64,000 nucleotides of DNA from positions 3,472,001 through 3,536,000 of the forward strand of contig OZ005608.1 of assembly GCA_963930655.1 (NCBI GenBank), given 5' to 3'. The first letter of the stretch is position 1; every line of letters begins with the position of its first letter. Both the position numbers and the translations under genes were made by a program. Source of the stretch: Myrica gale. Taxonomy: Eukaryota; Streptophyta; Magnoliopsida; Fagales; Myricaceae. Below, piece after piece: positions 12,661-24,002 of this stretch. Under the pieces are notes generated by a model. The model searched no databases and was not told the DNA's origin. It saw only the letters and a program-made list of their open reading frames with translations.

Positions 12661-12882
12661 ATGACGGGAAAAAGAGCTCAACTTAGAAATCATAGAACTG
12701 ATTTTGGCGAAAAGAATGGATTTGATGTTCTATCAAAGTCTAAAAGCCAACGCTCTCTCTTCAAAAGCATGCCGTTGGCCATCATCTTCACAAACATCAC
12801 CCCTCTTCTCTCCTTGTCCTCAGAGTCAGAGGAGCTTAAAATCTTCGCCTACGAGTCTCTTAACTCCTGGCTCCAAGCCTAA
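12661..12882 (+). other. Upstream ATG and overlapping uORF in RECA1 leader
   Basis: An ATG at 12661 opens a 73-codon frame that overlaps the main RECA1 start (12704) in another frame and ends at 12882. A second upstream ATG at 12643 gives a six-codon ORF. If both are in the transcript they would lower translation from the main start. The overlapping frame shows no protein similarity I recognise. Confidence 0.4.
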
Positions 12883-15800
12883 GCGACTCAGAATCCGTAG
12901 CGAGTTCGACGGAAAAGTGAATGGCGCTCTCTCCGCCGACTTCGACCCCCGTTTCCTCGACCGGGTCTGCTCCCGTTTCCTTTCCTTCTTCAGGCTCGTC
13001 TTTTCAATTATATAGCTTGTTCCTATCATCTGATTCCATGTTGAAACGCATGTGAGTTTTATCCTATAGAAGATTTTGGTTTACTTTTCTTGTTTTTCAG
13101 AACCGCATTTTTTATGCCTGATGAATTGCACTATTGCTTTTTGAGCTGAAAAGTTAACAGTTTTTACCATTTTTTTTATTGCTTTTCTTTTGCAAGTTTA
13201 TCTGTTTTTGTCTATTCCATTGCAGTAGATATTTTAGTTCAAAAAGCAGCAGATTCTATTGTGTTCTCCGTTGTGTCCATGCGCATAATCGGCGCTGTGT
13301 TTTATGTGAGTGTGTCGTTTTTTTGGTCCTGTACTAATTTGCGTTCGCAAATGCTCCCTCAAGACGAATGTCATATCAATTGTCATTCTATACTTTTGAT
13401 CTGCTATTGTGGGTCTACCTGTTAGTTCCTAAATCATTTCTGGCCTTGAAGCTTGTATGAGTATAACTGTAAAAATTGCAATCATATAATGATTGCAATT
13501 TTCGTTCTTTTCTATGTTGGCGTATGGAGCATTTAACAAGTTGCTGCAGAACCTATGACGAGGACCGACTCAAGAAATAGACGCTCTTTTTTAGATGTCC
13601 TTGGTATGCTTTTAATTAAATGAACGAAAGATCAGTTATATGCGTACACAATGAAGTATGTGCTTAGGAGGGCACTATCAAAGCCTTCTCTGCTCAAAAC
13701 TCTAAAGAATCACTGTAATACTTGAACCCTTCACTTCACCCTGCTTTATCATCTCAACACAGCAGCACATGAAGGGTTTAGGTAGCAGACATTTGAAAAT
13801 GGTGCACGTGTTTGAGAATGATCAATCCAACACTTCGAGAAGTACCTGATCTAACACCATACTCCTGGTTTGTAATAAAGAAGTCCATAAGGAGATTAGA
13901 ATGTATTTATGTTCCATAGTATTGACTTTAATGCAAATAAAAGTAGTTAAGGAGTTGGACCATGATCATTGAATTACTTTTAGGGTGGAAATATTATCAT
14001 GATTGTCTGCGGTATAGATATGTGAGATCTGATGTTATCACTCTTTTTGCTCCAGCAAAAAGCGCTGGAAGCAGCAATGAATGATATAAATAGCTCATTT
14101 GGAAAAGGAAGCGTTACAAGATTAGGCAGTGCTGGTGGCGCTTTGGTGTATGTGTCTCTCTTCCCAGATTGAAATTTAATTTATCACCTTTCTTTTTATT
14201 GTAAGTGTATTAAACTTCTGGGAGCAGAATCACGGGGCATTGTACTAGGTTCACTTGTAGGATTTTACTACATTGTAGATTTGATAACGTTTGTCCTTGC
14301 AGTGAAACATTTCCCAGTGGCTGTTTGACATTAGACTTTGCTTTAAGTGGTGGGCTTCCCAAAGGGAGAATTGTAGAGGTATTACTTTCTTCTATGACTC
14401 AATGCTTTATCTTTAATTTCCATTTTCCATTTAATGAGTGAAAAATATGCTTTCATTCCCCTGAGAAATTGATTTACTTCTCTTCAATTTAGATGCTTCT
14501 AATATGTTTGATATCTAATAGCTTACATGCCTGTAGAACGGGGAGGTCAGATGAAACATCTGTCATTGTGCGAATGGATCTCAAAACTTTGGGTTTCCAC
14601 ATGTATAAAGAAGATACTGATTTTAGGTATTGTACTGGCTGGCATTATATTATCCTCCTAGAATTTTTATTTAGTCTCCACAAACTAACTCCATTTCAAA
14701 CTAACAAATATAATAAAAAATGCAATTCTTTTCCTCTAGCATTCGGCTGCTTTGTTCACTCTGCTTGTTCTTATTTATTTATTTATTGACTTATCCCTTT
14801 CTAACCGTTAGCCAGCAGCTTTATAACCTTCTTCGCCCCTTAAAAATCACCCTCATCGTCAAGGGTATAGTTTAGAGACTGCTTCTTCATTGTCTTCCTT
14901 TATCACTACAACTCCATCATCTTCGTCACTACAAGCTTCGGTGAGAGAGTTTCCTGCCCCCGTGTCCAATGGCTTTATGTGTCACTATACCTGCAAAATA
15001 GTCCTCTTCCTGACATTCTCTGAGCTCTGTCGGTGTCCTTTTTTGCCTGGAAGGAATGGTCTTTGAGTGCAACTCTTCTTTGTTGAAGGTCACACTGTCA
15101 CATGGTTTTGGGACTTGTAGGAATGATTTTGGTCTTCATGGACTCGAGGAAAACAAAAATTGCAGATATATTAACTGGTCTCTAAACTAAGACAACAACT
15201 TTTATATTATCTGTGACGACTTAACAAACCAACTGACCTCTTTATCTTGAGATAGATAAACTGCTGTTGTTAGGCTTTCTTCAAAATGAGTTTGACAGTC
15301 CCATATGATAACACTTTTGTGTAACTTAGTGAGCTTTCCAAATGGGTAGAAAATTGTGATGTCCTATACTAAGCATTATGCTCTTCCTTGAATTCATCCA
15401 TGACCTCTCATGTTGACCCAATCAAAGTTGCTGGTACCGTAACTGGCTTCGCTGTCCAAATAATTGTTTGACAGCAGCTGTGTCACCAATTTTATCTGAA
15501 ACCTTGAACCGATAAGGCCCCATAACACCTTTGCCTTACGTTGTAAGAGACAACTTCTGGAGATTCAAAGCTTCTTTTTTTCCTTCAAAGTTGACAAAAG
15601 TTGTTGGAGCTTTTTCCTGCCTAAGCCCCCCGGGTTCCCTGCATGCCGCAGGCACCTGATTATTATTGGGGCATTGTAGTCCCTGGGTATGGCCCCAAGG
15701 GGATTATTGGATAGGTGGGACTTCAAATTCTTAACCTACATTCTGCAAAATACTTATCAAGGCTTGTCTTACCACTTGAGTGAACGTCTTGGGGTCAGAA

Positions 15801-18800
15801 ATTCAAAACTTAAGTCGTAACTGTTACTTGCAGTTTTCATGTAATTTGGATATAAAGAAAAAAAAATTGACATTCTGGAAAATGTAAGTGGAGTGTAATC
15901 GTTGAAAAATAGAAGCACATGTTTATTCAAAAAGTTCCAATGCAAGTATATTGGAATACACATCTCAAAATATCGACTTGTGGTGATAATATGGGAGTGC
16001 CGTATGAATAATGTTCATATAATTAGTTATTTGTAATTGTTTTCTGTTATAAATCATACATGTTAATACAACTACACTTTCTAAGTTCTGGTGTATCGAG
16101 TATGGACCTTGGTCTAGTCTTTTCAGATTTATGCAATAATGCGAATAGACTGCTCAACTTTACTGAATGAAGTCTGGTACAGTTCGATCATCAGGAAAGG
16201 ATAGGCAATGAACTATTATCTGAACCTGAATCTGGTCAGGTTTTGCAGTAAAAGAACAAACATTGAGCTATGCTATTCCTGTCATGATTTTTTGATGAGC
16301 TTTCTTAATCTAAAAATGCTCTAGCATTTTGCGTATCAGTTGGATAATCATGCTAATAATCTGCCGTATTTCTTTCCAGATATATGGGCCAGAAAGTAGT
16401 GGAAAAACCACCTTGGCACTCCATGCAATTGCAGAAGTGCAGGTATTGTTTCTTTCTGAACTTCACCTATTGATCTTTACTTCCTTGGACGTAGGAGGCA
16501 CTTCATATCAGATGTCATCGTACTGAAACCAGCATGTACCTTTTCAATGGAAATATGCAGAAGCTGGGAGGCAATGCAATGCTTGTTGATGCGGAGCATG
16601 CTTTTGATCCGGCATATTCGAAATCTCTGGGAGTGGATGTAGAGAACTTAATTGTCTGCCAACCTGATCATGGCGAGATGGCACTTGAGAGTAATAAATT
16701 TTCTGTCTATGTATTTGTTTCCAAATTGATGTGATGGTTCTAGCACTACTAAATATTCCACTGCTATGATTCTCAAGAAATTTACTGTACACTTGTGGTT
16801 GAGACACAAATATATTGATTTTTCAAGTTTATGATCTCAGTTGCAGATCGAATGTGCAGATCTGGAGCCATAGATCTTATCTGTGTTGATTCTGTCTCAG
16901 CTCTCACTCCTCGGGCAGAGATTGAAGTGGGTTATCATTGGCTCTTTTAGATGTTGAATTGACTAGGTTGATCATGTCTGACTTGTTTCTTTCATTGTAT
17001 AGGGTGAGATTGGGATGCAGCAAATGGGTTTGCAAGCACGCCTTATGAGCCAAGCTTTGCGTAAAATGTCAGGAAATGCCTCAAAAGCTGGTTGTACTCT
17101 CATTTTTCTGAATCAAATAAGACACAAGGTAGTTCTGATTGTTTTGCTACTTGTATCTTAATAAGTTTAATGTTGCCATAGACTCTATACGTGAGGTGTG
17201 ATTGCAGTTACTTTCACAAGTAGGGCCTTAATTCTAACCGATTGAATAGTGTCTAGGTCTTGCTTATATATTAGTTTTTGTTTCGCGTTTTTGTTTTCTT
17301 GTGTCCAATTGAAATCAACTCTTTTTGCAGAGACTAACATTATTCTTGTTGTGCATTTTGTAAGATTGGTGTTTATTATGGGAACCCAGAAGTGACAAGT
17401 GGAGGAATTGCATTAAAGTTCTTTGCCTCTCTTCGGCTTGAGATACGTCCTACTGGGAAGATAAAGTCTGTAAGCTCACTAGCTGCTTGAATGATTCCTA
17501 TTTGCAGATCATTTCATCAAGGTTTTCCCTAGCGCAACCCTGATCATGCATCCATCTTTTTCTGCTTTAGGTTAAAGGAGATGAGGACATTGGGGTTTGG
17601 GTTCGTGTGAGAGTGCAAAAGAGCAAGGTAAGTTAGATGAGCAGCAAAATTGTGAATCCCACTGAAGATGAAAAAATCTACTCTCTAAGGTCTCTAAGAA
17701 GTTCTCTCTGAATATAGGAGCTTGATTGTCACCGTTGAGATAGAGATAATGGGTTGATTATCCCTTGGAATCAGTTCAGTAATTTACAATCTTTTGAGAG
17801 TTTTTTTTTAAAATAATCTTTTGAGAGTTTTTTAAAACTGAATTTACATCTATCTTAATAGAAAGACCCCTTCCGGATTTGCTGTTCAATTTCAGTGGTC
17901 AGATATTTATATCATTTTCACTAGATTCCTTCAGAATGTCTTGCTGAGCCAAGGCAGACCAACCAAAAGCCATTGTTTACTGGCAAATTACATCATTCTT
18001 TAATGATATTATCTAAGCCGTTTGCACCTTTCCAATTGAGGATTACTTCTGTTATTATATTTGACCATGTGCTTTCTGGTTGCTACTAGTTCTGCCAACA
18101 TTTTGATAGACATTATTGAGTATGATTGTACTTATCATTCTCACTTTTTTTTTTGATAAATAAGCCAATCTTATTCAAAAGCGAGAACCGTACAAGGAGC
18201 TATACCGAAAACGCTTAGTCCAAACAAGCAACAAAGCTAAGGAAATCTGGGAAATCCAAAAAAGGGCATCCTAACATTACATTAGCCCAAGAAAACAGGG
18301 TAAATAACAACAAACTCTGAAGCTTATCCAAAGTCAACGAAACAGCCTCAAAACATCGTACTTATCATTCTCACTTGTTTGATATATCACAATTTAGTGC
18401 TTTTGATTGACATCTGACCATAGTTAGAAAGACCCTAATTTCAACTAATTGTCATAGGTGTCAAGACCGTACAAGCAAGCTGAATTTGAGATTATCTTTG
18501 GCGAGGGAGTGGGAAAACTGGTCAGTAACACTATATAGAAGCTTTTTTTTCCCATCAAAAAGTGCAAATCACACTACTCTTGACATTGCTGTCTCTTTCA
18601 GGGTTGCGTTTTGGATTGTGCTGAGATGATGGACATTCTGGTGAAAAAGGGCTCTTGGTATAGCTATGGGGATCACAGGTCTGTCTTTGGACTTCCGTTT
18701 GCAGCTCGTGTTAATGACTTTCTACCCTCTGCTATTTTTTACCAAACAATATAATGAAAATGGACTTTTTCATCTCAGAATGCCTGGAGTTCCTTTAGAG

Positions 18801-20186
18801 GTAGGAAACGCGAGGATTTTGTTAAATAGCTGCATGTGATTGAACTTTAACCTTTGATGTCACCATGGTACTCCCCCTGTCCCCCATGATTTGAAGAACA
18901 ATCATTTGGTTATTCACCTGTAACTTTTTTTTCTTCCCCTTAGATAAGGATTACTTTGGCTTATTGTTGTCTTATGTTCTGTGTTTGGAAAAGGCTGGGA
19001 CAGGGAAGAGACAGAGCATTACAGTACTTGAAAGACAACCCCGTTCTCAGTGATGAAATAGAAAAGGTGTGGATGCTTGTGCATTTTCGTAGTCTTTTGT
19101 TAAATCTTATGCATTATTATTTATTTCTATAGCAATCAATCGTTTCTTATTTCCTAGTTGGCTGTGGTTATAGACCTTTTCCATTTTTCTGGGGTCTACC
19201 TCTCTAACTAAACACGACATCATATGATAATGGTTTACCCAACTTCTCCCAACCAAGTGAAGATTTTTCCCATATGTCAACAATGGGCGTTTCTAATCTC
19301 TTTCCCTCAAGCATTGGGCATTTTTGAAATCATCTATACTGCTCTGTCTTCTTGGATGATTCACTATATTGCACTCTAGTGCACCTAATGGTGAACCTAG
19401 GTTACTAATCAATCCAATGTGCGTAGTGCTGAGAAATAATGATTGGTGACAGAATCCTTTATAGGGGTCATCTATAGGACTTGAAAGGCTTAGTCCGCAT
19501 CAAGTGTTTGACAAGTCTTAGATAAGAGTCACATGCTCATTTCTAAATTTGATTATTTATTTGAGACATCGACTTATCTTTTCTAGTCAAAACTAACTAT
19601 TGTCTTGTGATTGATAAATGAATAAAAGAAAAATAAGCAGGAGTACTCTCTGACCTACTAAAATGTTGAAAGGTGAAAAATCCTTAGCATACTTTAGATT
19701 TAACGTCTTCGGTATTCAACAGAATTTGTTATAAACCTTTGCCTGCTTTGTATATTCCAATTCTACGAAAAGAATCACAGGGTGTATCATGTCTTAATGA
19801 GTAAACAAATATGATCAAATCAGTAACCTGTAATGAAAATAATCATGCGAATGGTGGTGGTAATTACGATAGCGATGATTAGTGTCTATATTTTTTTAAG
19901 ATATCTTTGACCCTTTGATGAAATGGATGGATCCTCTTCCTGGAATAAATTGGGCAGGTAAAGAAATTTCTAGTTGAGTTACATACTTAAACTAGCTATC
20001 TCCATTTTCCCTTTTTATCACAACTTATGTGCTCTTGTTTTCATAGACCATGAGTATGAAATTGAAATGCATTTGCAGATTGTTCGGTCAAAAATGGCAG
20101 ATGGAACAGGACAAGTAAGCTCCACAGTTTCGAGGAGCCTGTCATTGCAAGATCAAGATGAAGACATTTATGAAGAGATACAATGA
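12704..20186 (+). CDS. RECA1: Chloroplast RecA recombinase (RECA1 type)
   Basis: Thirteen exons: 12704-12964, 14056-14147, 14303-14378, 16380-16442, 16561-16690, 16841-16926, 17003-17128, 17365-17469, 17571-17627, 18458-18520, 18602-18678, 18994-19066, 20079-20186. All junctions are GT-AG and sum to 438 aa, the length expected for plant RECA1. Residues 1 to about 60 are rich in Ser, Pro, Lys and Arg with few acidic residues, like a plastid transit peptide; a second in-frame ATG lies at 12716. The RecA core starts near residue 88 ([18 protein letters not shown]), with Walker A GPESSGKT at 146-153, the DAEHAFDP block, Walker [11 protein letters not shown], the loop [20 protein letters not shown] and [16 protein letters not shown]. 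The family catalyses RecA-type strand exchange in plastid DNA repair. It is convergent with psbR, an adjacency also known in Arabidopsis. Intron 9 carries a retro-insertion. Confidence 0.95.
18147..18357 (-). mobile_element. 5'-truncated LINE fragment in RECA1 intron 9
   Basis: It begins on the plus strand with a T-run followed by gataaataag, the reverse of a LINE 3' tail (compare 40574). It is flanked by a perfect 19-bp duplication, gtacttatcattctcactt, at 18128-18146 and 18358-18376. The body, about 200 bp, has no coding content left. Confidence 0.85.
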
Positions 20187-21383
20187 GGATGAGTAACTAC
20201 AGCTAGTGATTGGTGTTATCTACACCGGATCAGGGAAGAGGTAGCAAGGGAGGTGGCTAGCTGAAATAACAAGGAGGGCATCAACTCTAAGGAAAACTCG
20301 GTTTAATGAGTTGACGCCATTTCCCATCTATCGACCTCCGGGGGTGAAAAAAGAAAGAAAAAAAAACTCTGATTCTGGTGGTAACTGGAAAATGCAATCT
20401 CTAATATTGTATTGTAAAAGAAGAGGAAAAGGAGATATGAGGACTGCGCGCCTTTTGGATTGATGTTTTGGGGAGGACAAAAAGGAGGCGTGGGGTTGGG
20501 TTCTTGCCTAAGGAAGGAGGGATAGTTGGGATGTTTTAGTCAAGGAAAACCTACATTCTTCTCATGGCATTTATCAAGAGGTTCAGAGTTAGTAACATTA
20601 ATGTCATCAAATTTTCTCTACTTTCTATTTTCAATCAAATAGTTTGAATTTGGTATTCGCTGCTAAGGTATGTGTCGGGGAACGAGAGGGATGTGAAGGA
20701 TGAGTATTGTTGAAGTAGTTATGGTTATCTTTGACATGTAACAATTGGGGAACTATTAGTAAAATTTTACTGTCCCTGAAGGACACAAGAATTACGCTTA
20801 TTGTTGAGGGAGGTTTCCTTTGCGAAATTAGAAAGTTCTGCACTTCTTTCTGCACGTTCTAATCTATCTCTGATATCATAAGCACATCCAATTGCGCCCA
20901 AAGCGTATACGTCCACCAAGTCGATTGAAGCTTCCTTACAGAACTACTGTAAGATTGTGCACTCCTCCTGTTTGGTACACAGCGTGGTTGCATGTCCCTA
21001 CTGTTATAGTTTCATGCATCACATCATTCTCCTGACCGCCAGCGGAAAAAAGTCTTGCGGGAGTGATTATCGTGTTCATAGAAATTGAAAAACTGAGGTA
21101 TAAACTAGATTGGGTCCTCTCTTTTTTCCGGGCGGGGGAGCAGTAGCTATCAGCTCGCTGGCAGGTCCTCACTCATATCCACATGATAGCCGATAAGACG
21201 AAGCAGAAGATGAAAAGAGTAGTTCCAGAATAATTCACTTTAAAAAGTATACAAACAGGCATAAATTCAAGTCCATGCCTAAACATTAGGCATAGCGCTG
21301 TACTGCAGTATTTCTGGGACGTTTTTGGACAGCTACTAGGGACAGGCTATAGTAGACTAAAGCTGGGCAACAATGGAGTGAAT
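20187..21383. other. Convergent 3' region of RECA1 and psbR
   Basis: The space between the two stop codons must contain both 3' UTRs and terminators. It holds a run of A near 20350 (aaaaaagaaagaaaa) and otherwise plain unique sequence. No gene or repeat is supportable here. Confidence 0.6.
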
Positions 21384-22697
21384 CTACTGGGGCAAAGCAC
21401 TTGTGTTGTAGACAAGAAGTGCACCCCCTGCAAGAATGCCAGCTAGGGTAACAGCCCAAATGGCCAAGCCGGTAGTACCTGCAATTTCATATTGCTCCCT
21501 TGAGTTTTAAGTTTACCCCCACAAAAATAAGTTTAAGATCGAGAAGGAAGTACAAATGAAGCGTTCCAACTTCTAAATTACAGCCTCCAAATCAAAGGTT
21601 TAGTAGCAGTGGATTTTCTTACCGCCAACATAGACATCACCACTTGGGGACCATTCGTCTTTGTTGTAGATAGGACTGCACACCAATTATTGGGTGAAAA
21701 TCAGTAGCTAATTTCATTGAGCTAACCAAAACAACTCCTGAAAAACTTATCTTAGGTTTACCAGAACCAAAATTTCAAATGAACCAAACGCAAACACTAT
21801 TATTTTTGGTGAATAATCAAAATTTTATTTAAGAGCTCTAACCCACAACAGGAAATGATGAAACAATACAACTATATTCAACTATCTGAAACGTAATCAG
21901 ACGGAAATTGAGGTTTTAACAATTTTACTTTTAAGAAATAAACATAAATAATATATATATTAAAAAAACAAGAGATTAGAGAATCAAAGAACTGAAAGAG
22001 TGAAGAGATGATATATATGTTACCTGTACCCATCGACATTAGCACCGTATTTGTCGACAAATTGGTAGACACCCTTTCCCTGAATCAAGTTAAGAGGTTG
22101 AGATTGGAGTTGCCGAGCAAGAGAAACAAATGATCTTCTTTTTGCGAAGAAATTAATTAGAAAGAAAAACTACATAAAACAAAGAAAACGAGCGGGTACA
22201 AGAGTTCTCAAAAGAAAAGACCACAATATGTAAAGCTAGTTTGTTTGAGAAAGGACAGAGAAAAACGGAAAATTTGCAGCGGAGAAATGAACAGATGAAT
22301 GATGAGAAAGCAAAGTTGTAAATACCAACCTTGGGCTTCCTCCCGGATGCGTCAACGCCATCCCTCAAGTCCATGCCGCCGCCAGTTCCTGTAAATAATC
22401 CATTTTCAGATGAAGCCAGAACCAATCAACCAATCATCTGTATGGACGTACTTGCTGGTAAACCATACATCACACATGCATGATTCATGAATGCATGGCA
22501 ACACATCTGTAGAGATGAGTCATGTATGTATAATGGGAGATACCGTAAGGCTTGTCAGTTTTGATCTTCTTGACACCGCTGGCCTTAACTTTGAATGAAG
22601 AAGTCCTTGCAAGAGAGGGAAGGCCTCTCACTGCTGACTTCTCTACAGTGAAGGGAGATGGTTTCAGACTCACTGAGGCCATGACTGATGCCGCCAT
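21384..22697 (-). CDS. psbR: Photosystem II 10 kDa protein PsbR
   Basis: Five exons on the minus strand: 22697-22544, 22388-22330, 22079-22024, 21675-21623, 21478-21384, in frame for 138 aa (about 140 is usual). The N-terminus [16 protein letters not shown] and the following Ser/Lys-rich stretch form the plastid transit peptide. The mature part has KIKTDKPYG, the glycine-rich [36 protein letters not shown] and [12 protein letters not shown], then one membrane segment ([20 protein letters not shown]) and a short tail ending SALPQ. PsbR is a nuclear-encoded lumenal PSII subunit that supports docking of PsbP and oxygen evolution (family knowledge). The tail has Pro where I remember Ala in other plants. 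The upstream region has G-boxes, consistent with light control. Confidence 0.97.
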
Positions 22698-22975
22698 TGC
22701 GTAACGAAGAATCTCAGCTTGCTTTGTCTAATTTGCTTTTCTGCCTTTGCCTTCAACTGCGCGGTCTGGACCGAAGTTCCTCCGTAATAATAGTGGCCAG
22801 AGACTCTTGATTGCAAAGATGGCACGTGGCATATCCTGTGTGGCTTAATTCTTGATATGATACTGCAAAACATTATCCAAATCTCAATGCTCTTATAGGC
22901 TATAGCCAGTGCTGCGCGTGGCATACAGATATTCAACCCCATCCTTTCGCGTGACACGTGGAGTCAGGCCACATA
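22698..22975 (-). promoter_or_regulatory. psbR promoter with two G-boxes
   Basis: Palindromic CACGTG cores lie at 22823-22828 (in ggcacgtggc) and 22955-22960 (in acacgtgg), 126 and 258 bp upstream of the psbR ATG. A GGATAA I-box-like word is at about 22874 read on the minus strand. G-box plus I-box is the classic arrangement of light-responsive photosynthesis genes (bZIP/PIF binding). Confidence 0.6.
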
Positions 22976-23194
22976 ATAGGAGTGAACCCTTTTCTGGAGA
23001 TAGATGCCCTTTAGATTCCCTTATTATTTGGTGATGACGATAACCATGCTATGCATTCAAGGATCGACCTTGGAAAATGCAAGGACAATATAAGAAAATA
23101 TTTCTGTTTAGCTTTGCAAATTCTGAGATTTGATCTTCTTTTTCTTCGAAATTGAAGTTATTTAAGGAAAAACCCACCTAGAGTTACCTCAGTT

Positions 23195-23385
23195 ATTAGG
23201 ACGAAAGAGAATTGTGTGAGTTAGGCGCACGACTCCAGTTCAATTCTCCTCGGGGATCAGATCAATGACTTTAGTGAGGAGCCGTGGACTATGGGCTGTC
23301 GCGTTAGCTTCTCCAAGGTTTACTTTTCGTTCAGCTAGACCTGTCTATTGGGCGGCCTGGTGTGTGAGGTTTATCCCAAAAAAAA
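23195..23385 (+). mobile_element. SINE-like sequence
   Basis: It has a box-B-like ccagttcaattctcc (23235-23249) preceded by a possible box A (gtgagttaggcgca), a unique body, and ends in ttatccc followed by a run of ten A. That is the general build of a tRNA-derived SINE. No target-site duplication was found, so the call is tentative. Confidence 0.4.
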
Positions 23386-23758
23386 AATCATCTAACGATA
23401 ATGAACTAATGCCTAGACTGCAATCACAGCAGAAGCCCACACTGTCCTAATCTCAGCCCAAGACTTGCCAAGAATTATTACAGAGAATAGACTAGAAGTT
23501 AATAGAGCCTATCTTGTCCCCCATCGTCTCCTTGCAGTTCGAAAGCTTTAGTTCTAATGGTCAAGTATTGTCACAGTAGTGATGCGCCAGCAATGAAGCA
23601 AGTGTTGTTTAAAGGTTCTGGAGTGTGAGGGTCTGCGACGACGGAGCTTTTCTATTACCTAGAGAAGAAAAAGGGAGAAAGATAGGTGCAATTGAAAGAG
23701 CTCAAACATGTATAGAAAAGTACATATAATCTTCAATCATGAATAATATCAGAGCATT

Positions 23759-23773
23759 AACTTATCAAAAAAA
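23759..23773 (+). mobile_element. Ultra-short LINE-tail insertion
   Basis: Only aacttatcaaaaaaa is inserted, between perfect 14-bp copies of aatatcagagcatt (23745-23758 and 23774-23787). The inserted bases match the 3' tail (cttatc plus A-run) of the LINE family whose longer copies are at 18147 and 40574. Confidence 0.6.
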
Positions 23774-24002
23774 AATATCAGAGCATTCGTTCTAGGAAAA
23801 AAAGCTCCTTGTGAACAAATTTCTTTCTCTGGAGCTCACTTTGATCAATTTTAAGATTATAATATAGCAACTGCCTACAGATTTCCTAAATTATTTTCTT
23901 TCCATAGAGCCCATTTTAATTGGAGATACACATAACATCTAAAGAATTCTCCCAGACCAGATTGCAGTAAAGCAAGTTACTTGTGAAATGATGATACAAT
24001 AG

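Noticed and set aside
17788-17840. Direct repeat aatcttttgagagttttt twice, 27 bp apart, as another LINE-tail micro-insertion
   Set aside because: The bases between are only T and A (tttaaaat), so a plain 27-bp tandem duplication explains it equally well; RECA1 intron 9.
18770-18830. Extra RECA1 exon (atgcctggagttcctttagag)
   Set aside because: Exons 11 and 12 join directly in frame and match the RECA1 motif RLGQGR; adding this stretch interrupts the conserved sequence.
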